NCBI GenBank assembly: GCA_910586515.1
Contig: CAJUGL010000029.1
Location: 1 to 43,796, forward strand
Direction of reading: 5' to 3'
DNA from: an uncultured Acetatifactor sp.
GTDB taxonomy: Bacteria; Bacillota; Clostridia; Lachnospirales; Lachnospiraceae
Length of the DNA stretch: 43,796 bases
In this document: in pieces, positions 16,114-25,327 of the stretch
How the letters are laid out: each line of letters starts with the position of its first letter
Numbering within the stretch: position 1 is the first letter of the stretch
The notes under the pieces: model-generated
What the model saw: only the letters and a program-made list of their open reading frames with translations
What the model was told of the DNA's origin: nothing
The model's database searches: none
Made by a program: the position numbers and the translations under genes

Positions 16114-17772
16114 ATGCGGCTGGGCAGAAAGAATTTGTGGTACAGCATGATTCTGGCAGGGGTCATGCTTTTGTTTCTTGTAGGGTATTTTACGCTGATG
16201 CTGCCGTCCCTCTATGTTGATTATGTGATGGAGCAGAATCTGCAGTCTGTCTGCAGGCAGCACAGGGCCTATGTGAAGAATGGCTCGTACGAGGGAGTGC
16301 GGGTAAGAAATTCCACGGCCTGTATGTCCCTTGAGATTCCGAAGGAGGGGAATACCCTGCGGATAACCGGAAAGACCTATTCGGCAGAAATTACCCTGCA
16401 GGATATCCGGCTCCGGCAGGTTCTGTGCAGCTTTCGCAGGTCTTTCCTGGAGTCGGAAGGGGAGACGGACCGGAACTTTGACGGGATGCTTGCGGAGCTG
16501 GAAGGATTGTCTGATGTTTGGCAGGAGATGTTTTCCGGAAATAAGCCGGCGAGCCTGAAGTGGCTTTATCTCAAAGACATGGATGGAGAATTCTTTAACG
16601 AATCTACGAAAATTCACACTTATTCTGACGGCTTTATCGTGTTGGAGAGCAGCATAGAAGATTCCGTAAATCGATATGTCAATTATATCGCCGCGGAGAG
16701 CGATGCGGAACGTGTGATTTTATCCTTTTTGCCCGTCGTTGCCCCGGAGATGGACGAGATCCGCCCTGTAGTGCTGCAGAGCCTGCCCATGCTCGGAGCG
16801 GTGATTCTCCTGGCGGTGCTGCTTTTTTCCAGAGCGTATTCCTCGGGAATCGTGACGCCTATCGTAAAGTTGGTAAGGCATACCCAGGAGATGAAGGTTT
16901 CCGGGGAGTGGAGGGCGCTGGGAGAGGACAATGGCCGGGAAGAGCGGCCCGACGGGGGCAGTCCGGCGGGCGTGAAGAGCGGGTCTGGCCCCGGGACACA
17001 GGGGCCAAGGGACGAAGTAGAGGAACTGGCGGACACCCTGGAAGAACTGTACGGGCAGATCAGGGAGAATTACCGGAATCTGGAAGAAAAGAATCGGGAA
17101 CTGGCCGAGGAGAATCAGAGCAGGGAAGTATTCTTAAGAGCATCCGCCCATCAGCTGAAAACGCCTGTGGCTGCTGCCCTGCTGTTGGTGGAAGGGATGA
17201 TAAACGAGGTAGGCAGATACAGGGAGACGAAGGTATATCTGCCGAAAGTCAAGGAACAGCTTCTGTCCATGAGAAAGATGACGGAAGATATCCTCTATTT
17301 GAATCAGTGCGCGCGGAGCATGACGCTTAGGAGGACAGACGTGGGGAGAGTGCTGAGGGAGAGGCTGGAGGCCTGTCAGGTGGCAGCGGCGGACAAAGAA
17401 CTGAGGATGGAATATGAGGGGGAGGAAGGCATCCTGGCGGAGACGGATGAGGCCATGCTGGTGCAGATTTTGGACAATCTGCTGTCAAATGCGGTAAAGT
17501 ATACGCCGGAGGGCGGGCTTGTGCGGATTCGGCTCGATCGGAGGCCGGAAGGGAGCTGCGTCAGCATTGAGAATTACGGCGCGGAAATTCCGGAAGAGAT
17601 TGAGTCCCATATCTTCGAGCCTTTTGTCCGAGGCAGTCATAACGGGGATAAATCCGTAAGCGGCAGTCATGGGCTGGGACTGTATATTGCCTCATATTAT
17701 GCGAAAAAGCTTGGCTTTTCTCTCCGGGTTGCCAATGGGGAAGACAGAGTGGTGAGTATTCTCCTTCTGTGA
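16114..17772 (+). CDS. Sensor histidine kinase (second system)
   Basis: A 552-residue membrane kinase. Helix 1 covers about residues 10-32 and the extracellular sensor about 33-215. Helix 2 (about 222-240) is followed by a HAMP domain. A Gly/Ser/Pro-rich insert of about 30 residues (270-299) splits the HAMP between its two helices, before DEVEELADTLEELYGQI. A coiled segment leads to HisKA with His346 in RASAHQLKTPVA. The ATPase domain has NLLSNAVKYTPE, a YGAEIPEEIESHIFEPF block in place of the usual G1 DxGxG, and G2 GSHGLGLYI. The changed G1 (Asn-Tyr-Gly-Ala) is seen in some active kinases. Start ATG 16114 follows AGGAGAGCAGGAT. Confidence 0.93.
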   Translation: MRLGRKNLWYSMILAGVMLLFLVGYFTLMLPSLYVDYVMEQNLQSVCRQHRAYVKNGSYEGVRVRNSTACMSLEIPKEGNTLRITGKTYSAEITLQDIRLRQVLCSFRRSFLESEGETDRNFDGMLAELEGLSDVWQEMFSGNKPASLKWLYLKDMDGEFFNESTKIHTYSDGFIVLESSIEDSVNRYVNYIAAESDAERVILSFLPVVAPEMDEIRPVVLQSLPMLGAVILLAVLLFSRAYSSGIVTPIVKLVRHTQEMKVSGEWRALGEDNGREERPDGGSPAGVKSGSGPGTQGPRDEVEELADTLEELYGQIRENYRNLEEKNRELAEENQSREVFLRASAHQLKTPVAAALLLVEGMINEVGRYRETKVYLPKVKEQLLSMRKMTEDILYLNQCARSMTLRRTDVGRVLRERLEACQVAAADKELRMEYEGEEGILAETDEAMLVQILDNLLSNAVKYTPEGGLVRIRLDRRPEGSCVSIENYGAEIPEEIESHIFEPFVRGSHNGDKSVSGSHGLGLYIASYYAKKLGFSLRVANGEDRVVSILLL

Positions 17773-17828
17773 AAGATATCTACATGCAATAGACAACTTC
17801 TCTTCACAGGAAATTCATATCCGTTTGC

Positions 17829-17834
17829 TATAAT
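17829..17834 (+). promoter_or_regulatory. Extended -10 promoter of ABC transporter operon
   Basis: TGCTATAAT is a perfect extended -10 (TG-n-TATAAT). The -35 region is poor (TTCACA at 17803-17808 is 20 bases away), which fits a promoter needing an activator such as the neighbouring response regulator (inference). Confidence 0.6.
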
Positions 17835-17903
17835 GTCTGTAACCGCAGAGGGGAGTCAGTAGAGGCCGCCGGCGGTGAACGGCGAAATAAGGAGCAGAGG
17901 ATC

Positions 17904-18803
17904 ATGTTGTTGGAGATTGAGAATTTAACGGTGCGTTACGGTGCGGATACGGCCCTTTCCATACAAAGGCCCGTGGTTATTGAGAAAGGGGATCGGGTAG
18001 GGGTTATCGGGTCCAACGGCGCAGGGAAGAGCACCTTGATTAAGAGCATGCTTGGACTGGTGCCCTATGAGGGGAGGATCAGGACAGAGCTGGAGCCGGA
18101 TGAAATGGCGGTTCACATGCAGTTTAACGAATATACGGATGCCATGCCGGTAAAATATATTATGGAGGCAATCCTGGGGACAAAGATCGCCGGGAACAGA
18201 AAACTTCAGGAATTGATCGATTTTTTTGAGTTTGAGGATTGCCTGAGGAAGAAATATTCCAGGCTTTCCGGAGGGCAGAAGCAGCGCTTTACCATTATTA
18301 TGGTCATGATGCAGGAGGCAGAGCTGACTTTCTATGACGAGGTGACTTCCGGGCTGGATTTTGAGACCAGGCAGAAATTGGTGGAGAAGCTGGCGGAATG
18401 GTACAGCGGTAAAACTGCAAGCCTGGTGATCGTCTCTCATTATTATGAAGAATTGGATCAGCTGGCGGATAAACTGCTCATTTTGGATAAGGGGCAGGTT
18501 ATCGACTATGGCAGAAAGGAAGAGCTGTTCCATAAATACTGCGGCAGGGCAGTGATTGTAGTGGAGAACACCCCGGAGAGCGGGAGGATTTTGTCAGGTT
18601 TCCGCAAGCTGGCCTCACCGGCCCATCTGATCGCCGTTTCCTGCGGGAGCAGAGAGAGGGAGCAGGAGATAACCGGGCTGCTTCTGGAGCACAATGTGAA
18701 TTATAAGCGGAGCAGCAATGACATAGAGATTCTCTATATAAATGCCAAATACAAATGCGTCGAAAGTCAGGAGGGAAAGGGGGCGGAGGGAAAAAATGAA
18801 TAG
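17904..18803 (+). CDS. ABC transporter ATP-binding protein
   Basis: A 299-residue ATPase of an ABC-2 type transporter. Walker A GSNGAGKST begins near residue 37, the signature LSGGQKQR near 125, Walker B TFYDEVTSGLD near 146 and the switch His in VIVSHYYEELDQ near 177. The C-terminal 70 residues form a small accessory region before a Lys/Glu-rich tail. The permease gene overlaps its last eight bases, so the two are co-translated. Placement after a two-component system suggests export of, or resistance to, an envelope-active compound, but the substrate is unknown. The start ATG 17904 follows AAGGAGCAGAGG. Confidence 0.93.
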   Translation: MLLEIENLTVRYGADTALSIQRPVVIEKGDRVGVIGSNGAGKSTLIKSMLGLVPYEGRIRTELEPDEMAVHMQFNEYTDAMPVKYIMEAILGTKIAGNRKLQELIDFFEFEDCLRKKYSRLSGGQKQRFTIIMVMMQEAELTFYDEVTSGLDFETRQKLVEKLAEWYSGKTASLVIVSHYYEELDQLADKLLILDKGQVIDYGRKEELFHKYCGRAVIVVENTPESGRILSGFRKLASPAHLIAVSCGSREREQEITGLLLEHNVNYKRSSNDIEILYINAKYKCVESQEGKGAEGKNE

Positions 18804-19569
18804 TGGGGATAAAAGAAGTATGCTGCAGATGGTAGGTTTTGAATTCCGCAAGGTAATCGGCAATCCTTACGTACATATATTTGGCGTGGGCATGCCGGTT
18901 TTGATGATGATTATCATTACCCGGGTAATTACCGGGGAGGTTGCGGAGGAGGCGCTGCTCTCCTCCATGAAGACTTCCGTGTTTCTGGGTATAGGAACGC
19001 TGATTCCCATGGCAAGTATATTTATGGGCTATGGAATATCCAATGCCCAGGAGCTGGAAAAGGGGATTCCCCAGAGGATGGAATTGTTCGGGATAAAAAC
19101 GGGGGTTACTCTGTTCAGCCGTATCCTGTCAGAGCTGATCTTTATGTCGGCGGCTTTCTGCGTTTATTTTGCGGTGGGTTATGTGCTTGGGGATTATAGC
19201 ACGCCCAGAGCGGCCGGGGCGATACTGTATGTAGTCTGTATTTTGGGATTGAGTGTGATTCTGTTTTGTCTGGCTCATGCCATCTCCTCCATGCTGCGGA
19301 GGTTTTCTCTGACTTATTGTGTGACCATGCTTTTGTATTTCGGCTTTATGATACTGGGCGGAATGATGGGAATAACGTACGACAATATGCCTTCTGCCGT
19401 GCAGGCGGCGGCCAGGATGCTGCCGGTAACCTATATCAACAGGGATTTTTACCTTGTATGGAGCGGAGAGCGCTACAATTTTATCCCTATGCTGCAGTCT
19501 TATCTGCTGTTCGGAGCGCTGGCCGGGATATTGATGTTTTTTTCGGCCCGCAGGAGAAAGCTGCACTGA
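18796..19569 (+). CDS. ABC-2 type transporter permease
   Basis: A 257-residue membrane protein with about six hydrophobic helices, for example HIFGVGMPVLMMIIITRVIT, LGIGTLIPMASIFMGYGI and YLLFGALAGILMFFSARR. It pairs with the ATPase encoded just before. I chose ATG 18796 because GGAGGG lies five bases upstream; longer in-frame starts run inside the ATPase gene. The fold resembles ABC-2 permeases of antibiotic-resistance and drug-efflux systems. It ends 86 bases before comEC. Confidence 0.9.
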   Translation: MNSGDKRSMLQMVGFEFRKVIGNPYVHIFGVGMPVLMMIIITRVITGEVAEEALLSSMKTSVFLGIGTLIPMASIFMGYGISNAQELEKGIPQRMELFGIKTGVTLFSRILSELIFMSAAFCVYFAVGYVLGDYSTPRAAGAILYVVCILGLSVILFCLAHAISSMLRRFSLTYCVTMLLYFGFMILGGMMGITYDNMPSAVQAAARMLPVTYINRDFYLVWSGERYNFIPMLQSYLLFGALAGILMFFSARRRKLH

Positions 19570-19655
19570 AAGGCGGAGAAAGAGGTATGTTTTTCGGGCA
19601 GTAAAAGTCCGCACACAGGAAGCGTTATTGTAATAAGGAAATGGGGAGAACAAAG

Positions 19656-21992
19656 ATGAGACGACCATTGTTTCTGGCCGCCCTGTTTTTGGTAGGCGCT
19701 GCCGCCTTCCGGCTGTGGTCTGGGTGGGGGGACGGCGTGCCGCCGGGACAGGTCAGCGTAATGCAGCTGGATACGGCCGGTGAATTGCTTGTCACCGGTC
19801 AAGTTTATCAAAAGGACGAGACATCTGTTTATCTGAGATCGGTTATTCTGTTAGAGTCAAATGCAGGAAAGCATTCGGGCGCGGATTCGCGCGGGGAAAT
19901 ACCCTGTCAGGAAAATATTATATGCGAGATACAGCAGGCGAAGGAGATTCCTCTGGGAAGTTTTGTCGCGGTCAGGGGGGTATTCTATCCCTGTTCACAT
20001 GCCACCAACCCGGGAGAGTTTGATTCGGCAGTATACTACAGGTCTCTTGGCATCGGGGGGAGACTTAAGAAAGCGGAAATTATGGCCAAAGGAAATGAGA
20101 GTTGGCCGCTGCGGGAGGGGCTGTTTCGGCTGAAATGCTATTTTAAAGAGCGTTTGTACCGCCTGTTTCCGGAGAAGGAAGCTGCGGTGATGAGCGCCCT
20201 GCTTTTGGGGGACAAAAAGGACCTGGACAGTGAGCTGAAGGATTTATACAAGAGAAACGGCATACTTCATATTTTGAGTATTTCCTCCCTTCATATCACG
20301 ATTATCGGTATGAGCGTTTACCGGTTGCTGCGGAAATTTGGTTTGCCCGTTCCGCCGGCTGCTGTTGGGGGAAGCGTACTGCTGTTTTTGTACGGCTGCA
20401 TGACCGGATTCGGTGTGTCTGCCTGTAGAGCCATCGGAATGTACCTGATCAAAATGCTGGGAGAGATTACGGGCAGGACTTATGACATGTTGACTGCGCT
20501 GGGGGTAATGGCAGCAGTAATGGCAGCAGGGAACCCTTATTATCTGCAGAACAGCGGTTTTCTGCTCTCGTTTACTTCCGTTCTGGGCATTGGCGTCGTG
20601 TATCCTGTGTTGGCGCCGGAACCGGGACGCGTACATTGCGTGGGAAAAGAAAAAGAGGAAAGGCTGCGGAAGGCAGGGGAGGCGCTGCTGCAGTCCGCCT
20701 TTGCCAGTCTGTCCATCACCCTGACGACTCTTCCTGTTCAGCTGTGGTTCTATTATGAAATTCCGGTGTATTCCGTATTCTTAAATCTGTTTGTTCTTCC
20801 CTTTATGAAGCCGATGATGATCACGGGGCTGCTGGCACTTGGCATACCGGGGCTGGGTGTGCTGGGGTGGATTGATTATTGGATACTCAGAGCCTATGAA
20901 TTTCTCTGCGGTTGTTTTGATCGGCTGCCTTTTCATACCTGGAATCCGGGATGTCCCGGGGTGTGGCAGATTACGGCGTATTATTTGCTGCTGGCCGCAG
21001 GGATGGGAATTGGTTTTTTCCGCAGAAGGCATCTCCGGACAACGGAAGCAGCGGAGGAGAAGGCCTCAGGCGGCAGAAAGGCAGGAGCCTGGCTGCAGCA
21101 GGTTTTTCTGTGTGCCGCAGTGCTTATGTTTGCCATTTCCGTTCCTGCGGCGAACAGCGTTTTTTTCCTGGATGTGGGCCAGGGGGACTGTATTGTGGTG
21201 CGGACGGCTTCGGGACGTAATTACCTTTTCGACTGCGGCAGCAGCAGCCGAAGCAGTATCGGGAAGTACGTGCTGATTCCCTTTCTGAAGTATTACGGAA
21301 TACGCAATATCCATGGGGTTTTCCTGTCCCATCCGGATGCGGATCACATAAACGGCGCGCTGGAGCTGTTGAGAACAGGTCAGGAGAACAATATCCGTGT
21401 GGGACAGCTTCTCCTGCCCGCCGTTACCGAATCGGCAAGAGCGGAGCAGCTGGGAGAAGTCATTGCGGCAGCAGGAACTGTGCCGATAGGGTATCTTTCC
21501 TCCGGGGACAGTTTCGGCTGCGGAAGCGCAGTCTTTACCTGTCTGCATCCGCCGGAGGGGTTTGGCGCGGGGGATGTAAACGGCTATTCGGAGTGCTTTT
21601 TTGTAGAATTTCTGGAAGACGACGGTTCATTTCTGACAGGAGGTAAGAGAAGGGATGTGGCCTGGACAATGCTGCTGACCGGGGATGTGCAAAACGAAGG
21701 GGAGGCGGCCCTGCTGGAGGAATTGTGCCGGAGAGATATACGGGATATTACCATATTGAAGGCCGCGCATCACGGGTCCAGAAATTCCACGCCGCAGGAG
21801 TTGCTGAGCAGGCTGTCTCCGGCGCTGACCGTCATATCCAGCGGGCGGAATAACCGTTACGGACATCCCCATGAGGAACTGCTGGAACGCCTGGAGGAGT
21901 CCGGCACGGCGGTTGCCATGACCTCCCGCTGGGGGGCAATTACAGTGAGTTTTCGACAGGGCGGTATTGCGGCGGTTCCATTTCACAGGTAG
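19656..21992 (+). CDS. comEC: ComEC/Rec2 competence membrane channel with metallo-beta-lactamase domain
   Basis: A 778-residue protein expected to carry single-stranded DNA across the membrane during transformation. N-terminal helix, then an OB-like outer domain (DUF4131, about residues 35-150; GVFYPCSHATNPGEFDSAVY). The competence core has about ten helices (190-490; LSISSLHITIIGMSVYRLLR, CRAIGMYLIKML). A C-terminal metallo-beta-lactamase domain (about 505-770) has HPDADH and AAHHGSRNSTP motifs. It has full family length and no frameshift. ATG 19656 lies seven bases after GGGGAG; ATG 19641 is an in-frame alternative. comEA is distant and comEB/comF are not seen here. Confidence 0.95.
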   Translation: MRRPLFLAALFLVGAAAFRLWSGWGDGVPPGQVSVMQLDTAGELLVTGQVYQKDETSVYLRSVILLESNAGKHSGADSRGEIPCQENIICEIQQAKEIPLGSFVAVRGVFYPCSHATNPGEFDSAVYYRSLGIGGRLKKAEIMAKGNESWPLREGLFRLKCYFKERLYRLFPEKEAAVMSALLLGDKKDLDSELKDLYKRNGILHILSISSLHITIIGMSVYRLLRKFGLPVPPAAVGGSVLLFLYGCMTGFGVSACRAIGMYLIKMLGEITGRTYDMLTALGVMAAVMAAGNPYYLQNSGFLLSFTSVLGIGVVYPVLAPEPGRVHCVGKEKEERLRKAGEALLQSAFASLSITLTTLPVQLWFYYEIPVYSVFLNLFVLPFMKPMMITGLLALGIPGLGVLGWIDYWILRAYEFLCGCFDRLPFHTWNPGCPGVWQITAYYLLLAAGMGIGFFRRRHLRTTEAAEEKASGGRKAGAWLQQVFLCAAVLMFAISVPAANSVFFLDVGQGDCIVVRTASGRNYLFDCGSSSRSSIGKYVLIPFLKYYGIRNIHGVFLSHPDADHINGALELLRTGQENNIRVGQLLLPAVTESARAEQLGEVIAAAGTVPIGYLSSGDSFGCGSAVFTCLHPPEGFGAGDVNGYSECFFVEFLEDDGSFLTGGKRRDVAWTMLLTGDVQNEGEAALLEELCRRDIRDITILKAAHHGSRNSTPQELLSRLSPALTVISSGRNNRYGHPHEELLERLEESGTAVAMTSRWGAITVSFRQGGIAAVPFHR

Positions 21993-22052
21993 TGTTGCGG
22001 TTTACTCGGTTCACAGGTGTCTTCGTACTCCGGACTTTGTAAAGAAATGCGA

Positions 22053-22081
22053 TTGAAAAAGAGAGGTATCCGTGATACGAT
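22053..22081 (+). promoter_or_regulatory. Promoter of araC-family gene
   Basis: TTGAAA (22053-22058) and TACGAT (22076-22081) with a 17-base spacer. The 124-base leader ends in AGGAGG eight bases before ATG 22206. No other gene lies in the 213-base gap after comEC. Confidence 0.5.
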
Positions 22082-22205
22082 ATGGAGGTACTGAAAGCGA
22101 TTCAGCCGCTTATCGGATAACAAAGCATGAGGCAGCAGGAGATCACAGGTATAGAGGGCATTCTGCGGCGGTGACCGAAGACTTGCAGAACAGGAGGTTC
22201 CAGTC

Positions 22206-23030
22206 ATGCAGTCATTGGAATTGTATGAACATAAAATTCTCAGCGATCCGGAATTTCCGGTACAGCTGCACGTCAATGATATTGGCCGCAAAGGAGAATA
22301 TTTTTCTCTTCATTGGCATGAGCATATTGAACTTCACTATGTTCTGGCAGGCAGAACAATTCTGCGCCTGAACCAGAGAGAGATTACGGCGAGTGAGGGG
22401 AATCTGGTCATTGTCAACAGCAATGAACTCCATTCCGGATACTGTGACGGAAGCCATATGGAGGTCATGGTGATGATTTTTGACATGGGGGATTTGTCCA
22501 AGGAACTGGCGGATAAAAATGTCATCTTCCGTTCGGTTGTTGACGGGGACAGGGATATTGATGCCATTATGGCGGCCATATATCAGGAGTACAGGGAGCA
22601 GAAGATTGGTTACCGCCTGGTGTGCAAGGGAGAGATGCTCAGGCTCATTGCGCATCTGGTACGGGAATACGCCGCGGAAATTCTGACGGACAGGGAGAGC
22701 GAAAGGCGGAAGAAGCAGCTGGAGCGCCTGAATACCGTAATTGACTATATTCAGTGCAATTATACACGACAAATAGGAAACTGGGAATTGGCCGGCATCA
22801 TTCATCTCAGCGAGGACAGGTTTAATCATCTCTTCAAGGAGAGCATGGGGATGGCTCCTCTGCAATACATCAACGAGGTGCGGATCAAAAAGGCGATGAA
22901 CCTGCTGAAGCGGAAGGATCGGACTGTGGCAGAGATTGCGGACAGTGTGGGATTTACGGATTACAATCATTTCGGAAGACAGTTTCGGCGTTATTACGGC
23001 TTCCCTCCGTCGGATGTGCTGAAGAAGTGA
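22206..23030 (+). CDS. AraC-family transcriptional regulator with cupin sensor domain
   Basis: A 274-residue regulator. The N-terminal half is a cupin (about residues 20-95) with HWHEHIELHYVLAG and a later NSNELHSG strand, the kind that binds a sugar or other small ligand. The C-terminal half is the AraC double helix-turn-helix (about 175-274): LAGIIHLSEDRFNHLFKE, then TVAEIADSVGFTDYNHFGRQ. It is directly upstream of an isomerase/oxidoreductase operon, and a pair of direct repeats between them is a likely binding site, so it probably activates that operon when its ligand is present. AGGAGG precedes ATG 22206. Confidence 0.93.
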   Translation: MQSLELYEHKILSDPEFPVQLHVNDIGRKGEYFSLHWHEHIELHYVLAGRTILRLNQREITASEGNLVIVNSNELHSGYCDGSHMEVMVMIFDMGDLSKELADKNVIFRSVVDGDRDIDAIMAAIYQEYREQKIGYRLVCKGEMLRLIAHLVREYAAEILTDRESERRKKQLERLNTVIDYIQCNYTRQIGNWELAGIIHLSEDRFNHLFKESMGMAPLQYINEVRIKKAMNLLKRKDRTVAEIADSVGFTDYNHFGRQFRRYYGFPPSDVLKK

Positions 23031-23072
23031 ATACGGATATGTTCAGGGACGGGAAATGAAATCGAAGTTTAT

Positions 23073-23107
23073 ATAAACAGCAGAATCGTATGGATAAACA
23101 GCAGAAT
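23073..23107 (+). promoter_or_regulatory. Two 14-bp direct repeats, candidate AraC-type operator
   Basis: ATAAACAGCAGAAT occurs exactly twice, at 23073-23086 and 23094-23107, with a period of 21 bases (two helical turns). That matches the spacing of AraC I1-I2 half-sites. The second copy ends next to the expected -35 position of a TATAAT at 23136-23141, the classical place for an AraC-type activator. The second copy also forms the left arm of a terminator stem. Confidence 0.65.
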
Positions 23108-23133
23108 GAATCTTTCTAATTCTGCTGTTTTTT
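23097..23133 (+). terminator. Terminator between araC-family gene and sugar operon
   Basis: AACAGCAGAAT (23097-23107) pairs perfectly with ATTCTGCTGTT (23119-23129) and runs into a T-tract. The identical upstream copy (23076-23086) could pair with the same right arm, giving an alternative, larger loop. Confidence 0.8.
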
Positions 23134-23135
23134 CA

Positions 23136-23141
23136 TATAAT
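23136..23141 (+). promoter_or_regulatory. -10 element for the sugar operon
   Basis: A perfect TATAAT follows the terminator T-tract directly. No good -35 is present at the right spacing, which suggests dependence on the AraC-family activator. Confidence 0.5.
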
Positions 23142-23219
23142 CAAACTACAGCAAACAAATCTCTGAGGCGGACGGCAGTGAGGACGATTGCCGCAGGGAA
23201 AAGGAACGGAGGAAGTGCG

Positions 23220-24191
23220 ATGAAATTAGGAACATTGACGGTGGCGTTGGGAGACCTGCCTTTTGAAGAGGCCTGCAGGTTTCTGGCCGAGAGAGGCGTG
23301 CAGATGGTGGAGATAGGCTGCGGGGGATTTCCCGGCAAGGCGCACTGCGACGCTGCGCAGCTTTTGGCGGATGAAGGCAGGAGAGAGGCTTTCATGGAAA
23401 CTTTGGACAAGTATCATCTTCAGATCAGCGCCCTGAGCAGCCATGGAAATATGGTGCATCCGGATCCCGCAGTTGCGGAGCGGTTTGAACGGGATTTCGA
23501 CAATGCGATTCTGTTGGCGGAGAAGCTGAAGGTGCCGGTGGTAAATACCTTTTCCGGTTGTCCGGGGGGCAGCAGAGAGGACAGAACGCCTAACTGGGTG
23601 ACCTGCCCCTGGCCGGATGATTTCGGCGAGATACTGGAGTATCAGTGGAACGAGGTGCTGATTCCCTATTGGAAGAAGAAGGCTGCCTTTGCCGAGGCCC
23701 ATGGGGTATCCAAGATTGCTTTTGAGCTTCATCCGGGCTTTTGTGTATACAATACCAGGACCATGCTGCGTATTCGCAGGGAGGTGGGACCTCAGATCGG
23801 GGCAAACTTTGATCCCAGCCACCTGATCTGGCAGGGGATGGATCCCTGCGCAGCCATCAGAGAATTGGGGAAGGAAGGCGCTATTTTCCATTTCCACGCC
23901 AAGGATACCCGGGTTGATGCCAGGAATACGGCAGTAAACGGTGTGCTGGATACCACGCATTACGGTGAGGAACTGGAGAGATCCTGGATATTCCGCACTG
24001 TAGGCTACGGAAACGGTGAGGATTATTGGAGAGACATCATTTCTCAGCTTCGGATGGTGGGGTATGACTATGCCGTCAGCATAGAACATGAGGACGGCCT
24101 GATGTCCGGCAGAGAAGGGCTGGAGAAGGCGATTGATTTTCTGAAGAAGATATTGATTTATGAGGATAGGGGAGCCATGTACTGGGCTTGA
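23220..24191 (+). CDS. Sugar phosphate isomerase/epimerase-like TIM barrel (1)
   Basis: A 323-residue xylose-isomerase-like barrel (AP endonuclease 2 fold). Metal-binding acidic and His residues are in place: FELHPG near residue 168, NFDPSHLIW near 198, FHFHAKD near 225 and SIEHED near 285. A long loop follows the fourth strand (CPGGSREDRTPNWVTCPWPDD). Relatives act on sugars or cyclitols as isomerases, epimerases, dehydratases or lyases; the substrate is unknown. ATG 23220 follows GGAGG. It is the first gene of a five-gene operon with two Gfo/Idh oxidoreductases, fitting a pathway in which a sugar carbon is oxidised and the product then isomerised or cleaved. Confidence 0.87.
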   Translation: MKLGTLTVALGDLPFEEACRFLAERGVQMVEIGCGGFPGKAHCDAAQLLADEGRREAFMETLDKYHLQISALSSHGNMVHPDPAVAERFERDFDNAILLAEKLKVPVVNTFSGCPGGSREDRTPNWVTCPWPDDFGEILEYQWNEVLIPYWKKKAAFAEAHGVSKIAFELHPGFCVYNTRTMLRIRREVGPQIGANFDPSHLIWQGMDPCAAIRELGKEGAIFHFHAKDTRVDARNTAVNGVLDTTHYGEELERSWIFRTVGYGNGEDYWRDIISQLRMVGYDYAVSIEHEDGLMSGREGLEKAIDFLKKILIYEDRGAMYWA

Positions 24192-24219
24192 CCGCCGCGC
24201 AGGACAGGAGGAGAAGAAA

Positions 24220-25269
24220 ATGAAGCATAAGATGGCCATAGTGGGTTTTGGCGGAATGGCCGGCTGGCATTATGACGAGATTCAGACAATTGACGAGCTG
24301 GAGATTGCCGGCATATGGGACATTAAAGAAGAGCGGAGAAACTGCGCGGCTGAAAAGGGACTTCGTGTATACGGCAGCCTGGAGGAACTTTTGGCGGACG
24401 GAGAGACCGATCTGGTGCTGATAGCTACGCCCAACGATGTACATAAGCCGGCGGCGGTGGCTGCCATGATGGCAGGCAAAAACGTTATCAGTGAGAAACC
24501 CGTTGCCCTCAACGCAGAAGAACTGCAGGAGATGACAGAGGTCTCCGAGAAGACGGGGCGTTTCCTAACGGTGCACCAGAACAGACGGTGGGACGAGGAT
24601 TTCCTCACGGTAAAGCGGATTCTGGAAAAGGGCAGCCTGGGCGAATTGTTCCGCGTGGAGTCCAGAGTGCACGGTTCCAGGGGCATTCCGGGAGACTGGC
24701 GGCAGGAGAAGGCGCACGGCGGAGGCATGATATTGGACTGGGGCGTGCACCTTTTGGATCAGCTGCTTCAGCTTTTGGGAGATACGGCAATTTGCAGTGT
24801 CTACGGGGTGGAAACCCATGTGACCAATCAGCTGGTGGACGACGGTTTTTATGCCGAGATCGGATTTGAGAACGGTGTCACTGCCCTGGTGGAGGTGGGA
24901 ACCAGCAATTTCGTGTCTCTGCCCAGATGGTATGTAATGGGAGCCGACGGTACGGCAATCGTGGAAGACTGGGCGCTGCACGGGAAGATTGTCCGCGCCT
25001 CGGGGGTGGACGAGAAGGATGTGGCGCCCGTGATAACGGCGGCAGGCCTGACCAAGACCATGGCGCCCAGGCGGGATGACAGTATTTTTACGGAAGAACT
25101 TCCTGTGGTAAAGAGCGATGTGAGGGAGTTTTATTACAATGTGATGGCCGTGCTGGAGGGCAGGGAAGAGAGCAGAATCCGTCTGCCTGAAGTGATGCGG
25201 GTAATGCGGCTGATGGAAGCCATTCATAAATCCGCGGAGACAGGAGAAGTTGTGAGAGAAGTATTGTAG
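24220..25269 (+). CDS. Gfo/Idh/MocA-family oxidoreductase (1)
   Basis: A 349-residue NAD(P)-dependent dehydrogenase. The Rossmann motif GFGGMAGWH starts near residue 9, and the family signature EKP is residues 92-94 (Lys93 catalytic). The substrate-domain motif GGGMILDWGVHLLD near 167 supplies the conserved Asp and His. The start ATG 24220 follows AGGAGGAG, 28 bases after the first barrel gene. Family members oxidise hydroxyl groups of sugars, inositols or glycosides. In gut bacteria some make 3-keto-glycosides for later cleavage. Which carbon is oxidised here is unknown. Confidence 0.9.
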   Translation: MKHKMAIVGFGGMAGWHYDEIQTIDELEIAGIWDIKEERRNCAAEKGLRVYGSLEELLADGETDLVLIATPNDVHKPAAVAAMMAGKNVISEKPVALNAEELQEMTEVSEKTGRFLTVHQNRRWDEDFLTVKRILEKGSLGELFRVESRVHGSRGIPGDWRQEKAHGGGMILDWGVHLLDQLLQLLGDTAICSVYGVETHVTNQLVDDGFYAEIGFENGVTALVEVGTSNFVSLPRWYVMGADGTAIVEDWALHGKIVRASGVDEKDVAPVITAAGLTKTMAPRRDDSIFTEELPVVKSDVREFYYNVMAVLEGREESRIRLPEVMRVMRLMEAIHKSAETGEVVREVL

Positions 25270-25327
25270 GAAGTCTGCCGGAGGCATTTGACCGGTCGGG
25301 ACAGAGGAAAGGAACGGGGTAAAGAAG

